From: JBCCWF01 sp038520475
Lineage (GTDB): Bacteria; Cyanobacteriota; Cyanobacteriia; CAKZMO01
NCBI GenBank assembly: GCA_038520475.1
Contig: JBCBLF010000175.1
Coordinates: 1-10,147, forward strand
Reading direction: 5' to 3'
DNA: 10,147 nt
Part shown: positions 5,069 to 10,147 of the stretch, piece after piece
How the letters are laid out: every line of letters starts with the position of its first letter
How positions within the stretch are numbered: the stretch's first letter is position 1
Program-made: the position numbers and the translations under genes
The notes under the pieces: generated by a model
What the model was told of the DNA's origin: nothing
The model's database searches: none
Seen by the model: only the letters and a program-made list of their open reading frames with translations

Positions 5069-6313
5069 TTGGATGTTTCCCGCTTATCGTACGAATCTAT
5101 GGATTATCAGTCACTGGCAGAGGGGCTATCGTCAGCCTTCGACGAACATAATCTGTCTGCAATCATTTCACCCCAAGAGGCATCTGCCACCGAAGAATCG
5201 TCAACCGCCTCGGTTGTTGACCCTTTAACCGGCTCTATGCAAAACAGAAGAGGCTCTTCTGGGAAAAAGAAAGACAGTCGACAGCGGCAGAGTCCATCAG
5301 CTCGTACCTCTACAGTCGCAAATCTAAATGTTAAAGATGCGCCAAGAGGCAATGAAATTATCCTCTCGGAGGTTGATCTCCAAGGCCATGACTTGAGTCA
5401 CGAAAATCTCAAGTTAGCTAATTTTAGTCGGCTGAATCTCCGTGAAGCGAAGTTCTGCGGAGCCGACCTATATAGTGCTGATTTTCAGGAAGCAAACCTA
5501 GAAAAAGCAGATCTGTCCAATGCAGACATGGAAGAGGCTGATTTGAGCCTTGCCAATTTAACCCATGCTCAACTTCAAGGAACGAATCTAAGCTTTGCAC
5601 TGCTCTATACCGTTAATCTGAGCAAGACAAATCTACAACACGCCGATTTTTCCCACGCTGATTTGAGGGAGGCAGACCTCTACGGAGCCAATCTACAAAA
5701 TGGCAATTTTCATGAGGCGCATCTCAGTTTTGCTTACTTGGGCAATGCCGATTTCCGTCACGCGCAACTCTCTCAGGTCAATTGCCGAGAAGCCGTTCTA
5801 CATAATGCGATGGGATGCGGTGCAAATCTTCAGCAGGCTATTCTGCTCAAGACTGACTTCAGTAAAACTGATTTGTCCAATGCAGATTTAACTGGAGCAA
5901 AGTTGCAATATTCGATCTTTCAAGCGGCGCGGTTGGTGGGCGTTCGCATGAAAGGAGCCGACATTTCCCTTGCCAATTTTTTTCAATGCTGCCTGCGGGA
6001 TGCCAACTTAGATCAAGTCAATGCCTACAACACAAATTTTGGTCAGGCTGACCTCACCGGAGCCGTCTTGGTTGAAGCACAGCTCGAGACAGCAAACTTC
6101 CTTGATGCAGACTTATCCTATGCTCTGATGCGCAGGGCTAATTTGAAAGGAGCCATACTGTCGGGTGCAAACTTGACTGGGGCAAATCTTCGAGGGGCGA
6201 ATCTTCAAGGAGCACAGCTAAGAGAAACTGACTTGCGACATGCCAACTTGCGAGATGCTAATATCTCTGGAGTGGATTTGTCAGACACTCTCACAGAAGG
6301 AACGCGATTTTAA
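5069..6313 (+). CDS. Long pentapeptide-repeat protein with disordered N-terminus
   Basis: Pentapeptide-repeat proteins fold into a right-handed quadrilateral beta-helix; they are abundant in cyanobacteria and mostly of unknown function. Residues 1-99 of the 414 are low-complexity, acidic then Ser/Lys/Arg-rich (60-83), and probably disordered. From about 102 to 410 the sequence is an almost unbroken series of A(D/N)LXX-type units (for example ANLRGANLQGAQL near the end), roughly 60 pentapeptides or 15 helical coils. A few imperfect coils (about 240-260, 283-300, 308-325) carry Cys, Met and Phe. No signal peptide, membrane helix or catalytic domain is seen, so it is probably cytosolic and may be a binding scaffold. 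The first codon at 5069 is TTG behind a purine-rich stretch (5051-5060); an ATG at 5099 is an equally possible start, losing 10 residues. It ends 2 bases before the next gene. Function unknown. Confidence 0.88.
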   Translation: MDVSRLSYESMDYQSLAEGLSSAFDEHNLSAIISPQEASATEESSTASVVDPLTGSMQNRRGSSGKKKDSRQRQSPSARTSTVANLNVKDAPRGNEIILSEVDLQGHDLSHENLKLANFSRLNLREAKFCGADLYSADFQEANLEKADLSNADMEEADLSLANLTHAQLQGTNLSFALLYTVNLSKTNLQHADFSHADLREADLYGANLQNGNFHEAHLSFAYLGNADFRHAQLSQVNCREAVLHNAMGCGANLQQAILLKTDFSKTDLSNADLTGAKLQYSIFQAARLVGVRMKGADISLANFFQCCLRDANLDQVNAYNTNFGQADLTGAVLVEAQLETANFLDADLSYALMRRANLKGAILSGANLTGANLRGANLQGAQLRETDLRHANLRDANISGVDLSDTLTEGTRF

Positions 6314-6315
6314 GC

Positions 6316-7011
6316 ATGGGAGTTACGCTTCAGAAAGTGATTCCATTCGGGCGATCGCTCGATGAATACATCAAGATGTTCAATCTGTCTGAAGCCGACC
6401 TTCAATCCACTATTTTAGGCATTGCTGACGGGCCAGCCAGCTTCAATGCAGAAGCAACGCAGCACGGCAGCCAAATCACCTCTGTTGATCCGCTCTATCA
6501 ATTTTCTGCCTCCGATATTCGCCAGCAATTTGATGCAGTGGTCGACGATATCATCCAGCAGGTCGCCGCAACATCAGATGACTATGTGTGGACCTATCAT
6601 GCATCACCAGATGCGTTGAAAAAAAGCCGTGTCCAATCAATAGAGCGATTCTTGGCCGACTATGAGATTGGCTTACGAGACAAACGCTATCAGATTGGCG
6701 AACTACCGCACCTTAATTTTCCCGACTATCACTTTGACATCGCGCTGTGCTCCCATTTTCTTTTCCTTTATTCTGACCAGTTGGGAGAGGTATTTCATCA
6801 ACAGGCGATCGCTGAGCTACTGCGGGTCAGCAAAGAGGTGCGCATTTTTCCTCTCCTTACCCTGATGCTGGAGCGATCGCCCTACATCGACGCATTGACT
6901 ACAACGCTAGAACAAGCAAACTACGTTGTATCGATTGTTAGGTCTGGCTATGAGTTTCAAAAAGGAGGGAATCAGATGATGGTGATCAGACTCAATACAT
7001 CAGTCGTGTAA
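6316..7011 (+). CDS. Class I SAM-dependent methyltransferase-like protein
   Basis: The 231-residue product looks like a Rossmann-fold methyltransferase but I cannot name its substrate. A SAM-binding motif I-like loop is ILGIADGPASFNAEA (33-47), followed by the second-strand acidic end ITSVDPLYQ (54-62, Asp58). A motif IV/post-motif region is FDIALCSHFLFLY (140-152), and the next strand is ELLRVSKEVRIFPLL (167-181). The first glycine loop is unorthodox (GIADGP instead of GxGxG). The middle (about 63-125) is helical and charged. The ATG is 2 bases after the pentapeptide stop, so translation is probably coupled; AGAAGGA (6295-6301) inside the upstream gene may serve as a distant Shine-Dalgarno. 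Three HIP1 octamers are in this gene. The call is by motif; a catalytically inactive relative is possible. Confidence 0.6.
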   Translation: MGVTLQKVIPFGRSLDEYIKMFNLSEADLQSTILGIADGPASFNAEATQHGSQITSVDPLYQFSASDIRQQFDAVVDDIIQQVAATSDDYVWTYHASPDALKKSRVQSIERFLADYEIGLRDKRYQIGELPHLNFPDYHFDIALCSHFLFLYSDQLGEVFHQQAIAELLRVSKEVRIFPLLTLMLERSPYIDALTTTLEQANYVVSIVRSGYEFQKGGNQMMVIRLNTSVV

Positions 7012-7080
7012 ATAAAGCGTTCTGACGATGATCCACCTGCATTGAACTGCCTGAACTAACCTGATAAATACCCATCTGCC

Positions 7081-7683
7081 ATGAATTTTCTTGCTCATCT
7101 TTATTTCGCTGAAGATACGGCTGATTCAAGAATGGGTAGCTTGCTCGGGGACTTTGTCAAAGGTCAGCCTGATTCTCGCTTCAGCTCTGGAACGTTGAAC
7201 GGTATCTGGCTGCATCGTGCGATAGATAATTTCACTGATCACCATCCAACTGTACGCGAAACCAAAGCATTGATTAGCCCTCCTCGACGGCGATTTGCCG
7301 GCATCATCATCGATATTTGCTATGACCACTTCCTATGCCAGCATTGGAATCAGTATTCAAGCCTAACGCTGACTGATTTTTCGCAGCAGACGTACCGCTC
7401 ACTCAAGAGCTACGCAGGATTTTTACCCGATCGTGTACATCCAATTGTTCAAAAACTCGTTGCAGAAGATTGGCTCCAGTCCTACCAATCCGTTGTAGGG
7501 ATTGAATCAGTGCTTAACCGAGTCTCGAAGCGCCTGCGCCGCACGAATTCACTCTATGGTTCGGTTGAAGAACTGATTCAGCACTATGAGGCGTTTAACC
7601 ATCAATTTCTAGTGTTTTTTCCAGAGCTCATTCAGTTTGTGCACCAAAATCCTCATTTCTTTGTAAACGTCGCCAAATCGTGA
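7081..7683 (+). CDS. acpH: Acyl carrier protein phosphodiesterase (AcpH/DUF479 family)
   Basis: AcpH hydrolyses the phosphodiester bond that links 4'-phosphopantetheine to the Ser of acyl carrier protein, giving apo-ACP. The 200-residue length equals the family norm (E. coli AcpH is about 193). The N-terminus MNFLAHLYFA matches the E. coli MNFLAHLHLA. Conserved candidates for metal ligands are His6, Asp24 (LLGDFVKG), His45 and Asp49 (LHRAIDNFTDHHP), and Asp78/Asp82/His83 (DICYDHFLCQHW). The C-terminal helices (AFNHQFLVFFPELIQF) are typical. It starts 69 bases after the methyltransferase-like gene on the same strand, so it may be read through from it, but no Shine-Dalgarno is clear before the ATG. 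Biochemical activity is well described only for proteobacterial members; members elsewhere may act on other substrates. Confidence 0.82.
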   Translation: MNFLAHLYFAEDTADSRMGSLLGDFVKGQPDSRFSSGTLNGIWLHRAIDNFTDHHPTVRETKALISPPRRRFAGIIIDICYDHFLCQHWNQYSSLTLTDFSQQTYRSLKSYAGFLPDRVHPIVQKLVAEDWLQSYQSVVGIESVLNRVSKRLRRTNSLYGSVEELIQHYEAFNHQFLVFFPELIQFVHQNPHFFVNVAKS

Positions 7684-7774
7684 CGTCATGCGATCGCAGT
7701 CATCAATGGCCTGTAATTATACCGATATAAATTATGCTGAACGTTCAAACGGGATTTTCGGGCGACAATCCAGA

Positions 7775-7803
7775 TTGAGTGGACTAGCATGAACATATAT
7801 TAA
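7775..7803 (+). promoter_or_regulatory. Candidate promoter for the HAD phosphatase gene
   Basis: TTGAGT (7775-7780) and TATTAA (7798-7803) are spaced by 17 bases in an AT-rich part of the 208-base spacer (7684-7891). A second -10-like TATATT is at 7812-7817. The spacer also holds a HIP1 octamer (7690-7697) just after the acpH stop and no gene I can support. Pattern only. Confidence 0.35.
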
Positions 7804-7891
7804 AGATTTGTTATATTGTGCAAGAAGACTTAGGAAATACTATCCATTTTGATGATTGAGTTTGATGGGCATCAACTAGGAGAGACAATTC

Positions 7892-8665
7892 ATGATCAGT
7901 AAGAGGACTATTTTTTGCGATCTGGATGGTCCCATCGTTGATGTATCAGAGCGTTATTATCGAACTTACCTGTCTGGGCTAAATGCATTTCGAGCTGAAT
8001 CCGTATCTAGGCGATCGCCAACCATTCAGCCCTTATCCAAACAGAAGTTCTGGGAAATGAAGCAGCATCGAGTACCCGACGGCGAAATTGCGATTCGCTC
8101 TGGGTTACATGAGCAAGATACAGATGCCTTCCTCACACGAGTCAGGACAACAGTTAACCAAACGCACCTCCTTCATCATGATCGTATCCAACCGGGTACT
8201 CGATGGGCCTTTAATTTACTCAATCAACAGGGTGTAAAACTGGTCCTAGTGACGCTTCGATGTCAACAGCAGGCCACTCAACTTCTGCACGAGTGTGGCC
8301 TACGGCCCTTCTTCTCCGAGATCTATGGAACCTGCGATACAGATGCGGCCTATGTGAACAGCGTGGATTGCAAAGTGGCGCTACTCAAGCGGGCATGGCA
8401 CGATCATCTCTCTCGACATGGTCACCCGCTTCAAGCTTGGATGGTCGGAGATACCGAAGCTGATATTTCTGCTGGGCAGGCTGTGGGACTTCCAACAGTC
8501 GCGATTACAACGGGGATTCGAAGTCAGTCGTATCTCAGGAAATTTAACCCGACCTACACTTTCGACACACTCCTTAACGCGGTAAATGGACTCGTTGGTC
8601 GACCAACGGCTAGTTTTTTACCTCATGCTGATATGGATAGTGTTTGCTCAGTGGCTCGATGTTAA
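7892..8665 (+). CDS. HAD-superfamily phosphatase (phosphoglycolate-phosphatase-like)
   Basis: The 257-residue product has the four HAD motifs: motif I FCDLDGPIVD with nucleophile Asp10 and acid/base Asp12; motif II LVLVTLR with Thr121; motif III Lys161; motif IV VGDTEAD (185-191) with Asp187 and Asp191. An alpha-helical C1-type cap (about 20-95) between motif I and II fits the phosphoglycolate phosphatase/beta-phosphoglucomutase group. The DLDGP rather than DxDGT in motif I is a common variant. Substrate cannot be told; cyanobacteria do need such enzymes to remove 2-phosphoglycolate from the Rubisco oxygenase reaction, which is inference only. A good Shine-Dalgarno AGGAGA (7878-7883) stands 8 bases before the ATG. 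No linked operon genes; it is 169 bases ahead of the chelatase gene. The last about 25 residues are less conserved-looking. Confidence 0.8.
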   Translation: MISKRTIFCDLDGPIVDVSERYYRTYLSGLNAFRAESVSRRSPTIQPLSKQKFWEMKQHRVPDGEIAIRSGLHEQDTDAFLTRVRTTVNQTHLLHHDRIQPGTRWAFNLLNQQGVKLVLVTLRCQQQATQLLHECGLRPFFSEIYGTCDTDAAYVNSVDCKVALLKRAWHDHLSRHGHPLQAWMVGDTEADISAGQAVGLPTVAITTGIRSQSYLRKFNPTYTFDTLLNAVNGLVGRPTASFLPHADMDSVCSVARC

Positions 8666-8699
8666 ATGGATTTGCGCCATCAAATAAGCGAAACCATTT
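8664..8699 (+). terminator. Hairpin at the 3' end of the HAD gene
   Basis: AAATGG (8664-8669), TTT (8671-8673) and CGC (8675-8677) pair with GCG (8688-8690), AAA (8691-8693) and CCATTT (8694-8699): 12 pairs with single-base bulges at 8670 and 8674 and a 10-base loop. It begins on the TAA stop. No T-run follows, so it may end or stabilise the transcript without being a standard intrinsic terminator. Confidence 0.4.
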
Positions 8700-8767
8700 G
8701 CTCTACAAAATGCCTGAATATGCACTTATACCTAGAGTTTGAGCGCCATTGAATCCTGTATTAAGTC

Positions 8768-8788
8768 CTAAGATTCCTGTGGTCTTAG
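8768..8788. repeat. Inverted repeat CTAAGA/TCTTAG before the chelatase gene
   Basis: CTAAGA (8768-8773) and TCTTAG (8783-8788) enclose a 9-base loop, 46 bases upstream of the chelatase start. A second small dyad, GATAG/CTATC (8788-8792, 8808-8812), follows. They could be an operator or 5'-leader structure. No clear promoter boxes are seen in the 169-base spacer 8666-8834. Confidence 0.3.
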
Positions 8789-8834
8789 ATAGGTAGTGTT
8801 AGCGTAACTATCAGTATTCGAGGGAGGCATTTCT

Positions 8835-10067
8835 GTGGTTACGCCTGTACATCTTTCAAATGAGCCCCATGACCATCATGACAATGCAGATTCCAGTAAT
8901 CACCGCGTTGCTGTGCTGCTGATGGGCTATGGCGAAGTCGAAAGCTACGATGACTTTGCAAATTACAATGAGCAAGCCTTAAATCTATTAACTGCAAAAT
9001 TCGCTCCTGTTCCAACCTGGATCTACCCTCCACTAGCTAAGCTATTGGCTGTATTTGACCTCCATGAGTGGGGGCATCAACACGGTAATTTTATCTCTCC
9101 GCATAACGCAATCTTTGAACAGCAGCGTGCAGGGCTTGAATCATACTTACAGCAAGAGTGGGGCGATCGCGTCCAAGTATTCAAGGCCTTCAACTTCTGT
9201 GCTCCGTTCTTACCTCGCCAAGTGTTAGCAGAGATCAAGTCACAAGGATTCGATAAGATCCTAATTTATCCCTTACTTGTGGTCGACTCCATTTTCACTA
9301 GTGGTATTGCAATTGAGCAGGTTAATCATGCACTGGCTAACCTTGCTGATTCTGAGAGTCATTGGGTGAAAGGGCTAAGATACATTCCTTCTTTTTATAA
9401 CCAGCCCGACTACATTAATCTAATGGCTCGGTTAGTTGAAGAGCGGATTCAGAATGATCTGATTGTGGCTCATTTGCCGTCTCAAATTGGTATTGTTCTT
9501 CTCAATCATGGATGTCCCCATGAGGCAAAAGGATTTACCTCCGGTATTGTCGAAAGCCAGGCGCTGTACGACAGCGTGCGTGATCAACTGATTACGAAGT
9601 ATCCATTGATCTCTGTTGGTTGGCTCAATCACCAAACGCCCATGATTAAATGGACTCAGCCAAATGCTGAGCTGGCAGCGAAAAATCTGATGGAGCTTGG
9701 TGCAACTGCCATTATCTTTGCTCCAATTGGGTTTGCAACTGAAAACCATGAAACGCTGCTAGATGTTGAACATATCGTTCATGATCTTCAGAAAAAACGT
9801 CCAGACGTGACATTCGTGCAATTGCCGTGTGTGAACGATCATCCAAACTTCATGCAAATGACCGCTCGCTGGGCGAGCCCATTGATTGCAGATTTGCTAG
9901 CTGAAGAATCACTAGCCGTCAATCCATCATTGGCGACGATTCAAGCAGCACAAATTGCAAAAGAACATGCTGATCATCATGGTCATCACCATCATCATGG
10001 TCATGGTCATCCTCATGGCCATGATCACTCCCATGAGGAATCGCATCCTCACGTCCACCATCACTAA
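8835..10067 (+). CDS. Ferrochelatase-family chelatase with His-rich C-terminal tail
   Basis: Members of this superfamily (HemH, CbiX, SirB) insert a divalent metal into a tetrapyrrole. The 410-residue protein has two related lobes. Lobe one begins RVAVLLMGYGE (24-34) and contains FKAFNFCAPFLPRQVLAEI (116-134) and KILIYPLLVVDSIFTSG (141-157), the counterpart of the HemH substrate strand ending TSG. Lobe two has IGIVLLNHGCPHEA (218-231) with the probable metal ligand His225, then APIGFATENHETLLDVE (296-312), whose Glu303 and Glu306 are candidates for the HemH active-site Glu. Residues 12-15 (HDHH) and 378-410 are His-rich, with 19 His in the last 33 residues. The usual cyanobacterial HemH instead ends in a light-harvesting-like membrane helix, absent here. 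The GTG start at 8835 has AGGGAGG (8821-8827) 7 bases upstream. Metal may be iron, cobalt or nickel; HemH itself is possible. Confidence 0.8.
   Translation: MVTPVHLSNEPHDHHDNADSSNHRVAVLLMGYGEVESYDDFANYNEQALNLLTAKFAPVPTWIYPPLAKLLAVFDLHEWGHQHGNFISPHNAIFEQQRAGLESYLQQEWGDRVQVFKAFNFCAPFLPRQVLAEIKSQGFDKILIYPLLVVDSIFTSGIAIEQVNHALANLADSESHWVKGLRYIPSFYNQPDYINLMARLVEERIQNDLIVAHLPSQIGIVLLNHGCPHEAKGFTSGIVESQALYDSVRDQLITKYPLISVGWLNHQTPMIKWTQPNAELAAKNLMELGATAIIFAPIGFATENHETLLDVEHIVHDLQKKRPDVTFVQLPCVNDHPNFMQMTARWASPLIADLLAEESLAVNPSLATIQAAQIAKEHADHHGHHHHHGHGHPHGHDHSHEESHPHVHHH
9966..10064 (+). repeat. Low-complexity CAT/CAC tract encoding the His-rich tail
   Basis: Within the chelatase gene, this stretch is dominated by CAT and CAC His codons and GGT, with local repeats such as CATGGTCAT. 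It codes for residues 378-410. Such simple-sequence DNA is prone to length change by slippage, so the tail length may vary among strains. Confidence 0.8.
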
Positions 10068-10084
10068 AAACTCTATGCAGTTTT
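10067..10084 (+). terminator. Weak hairpin after the chelatase gene
   Basis: AAAACT (10067-10072) and AGTTTT (10079-10084) pair around a 6-base loop right at the stop codon, giving a weak A/T stem that ends in four Ts. GC content of the stem is too low to be a confident terminator. The remaining bases to 10147 hold no gene I can support. Confidence 0.25.
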
Positions 10085-10147
10085 GTGGGTAGAGCTAAGG
10101 GCAATCTGCTCACAAACATATGCATTTGATACGGCGGACTTGCATAA

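Larger units (their letters stand above)
509..9170. repeat. HIP1 octamers GCGATCGC, 12 copies
   Basis: Exact palindromic GCGATCGC occurs at 509-516, 743-750, 3192-3199, 4154-4161, 4214-4221, 4552-4559, 6351-6358, 6805-6812, 6873-6880, 7690-7697, 8011-8018 and 9163-9170. HIP1 is a known dispersed motif of many cyanobacterial genomes, usually in genes, as here (9 of 12 in coding DNA). Copies are lacking from 751 to 3191, which covers most of ftsE plus lspA and bioY, and from the whole pentapeptide gene. Confidence 0.9.

Noticed and set aside
5044..5151. 35-codon ORF starting ATGGGG upstream of and overlapping the pentapeptide gene
   Set aside because: It runs out of frame into the pentapeptide gene, has a poor Shine-Dalgarno and no recognisable features.
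7681..7697. TGACGTCA palindrome next to a HIP1 octamer as an acpH terminator
   Set aside because: No stable stem of useful length and no T-run; the two palindromes are independent short words.
9919..10125. Minus-strand open frame rich in Asp and His over the chelatase tail
   Set aside because: It is the reverse complement of the CAT/CAC repeats in the real gene and has no independent support.

Overview
The window looks like chromosomal DNA of a cyanobacterium. The octamer GCGATCGC (HIP1), a hallmark of many cyanobacterial genomes, occurs 12 times in 10.1 kb, where an average of about 0.15 would be expected by chance. The gene content fits: an FtsE-type ABC ATPase, LspA, BioY, threonine deaminase, a long pentapeptide-repeat protein, an AcpH-like protein and a ferrochelatase-family enzyme. 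I see no insertion sequence, phage gene, CRISPR array, tRNA or rRNA.

Layout, left to right. (1) Bases 1-259, minus: the N-terminal part of an antibiotic-biosynthesis-monooxygenase (ABM)-fold protein that runs off the left edge. A 358-base spacer with short repeats and a promoter-like site follows. (2) 618-1481, plus: ftsE with an unusually long basic/Ser-rich N-terminal extension. (3) Converging on it, minus: bioY (2314-2976) then lspA (1535-2002). (4) Divergent from bioY, plus: ilvA, with a 313-base spacer that contains a perfect 13-bp inverted repeat. (5) After a 249-base spacer, a pentapeptide-repeat gene followed 2 bases later by a methyltransferase-like gene, then acpH, all plus. (6) A HAD-family phosphatase (7892-8665) with its own Shine-Dalgarno. 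(7) A ferrochelatase-like chelatase (8835-10067) that carries a His-rich tail instead of the light-harvesting-like C-terminal helix of the usual cyanobacterial enzyme.

Most genes are housekeeping or stand alone: isoleucine biosynthesis (ilvA), biotin uptake (bioY), lipoprotein maturation (lspA), division/envelope (ftsE), acyl-carrier-protein turnover (acpH). They do not form one pathway. The likely co-expressed pairs are bioY-lspA and the pentapeptide/methyltransferase pair. The parts most worth a second look are the His-tailed chelatase, the pentapeptide/methyltransferase pair and the large dyad between bioY and ilvA. I did not find a clearly new multi-gene system.
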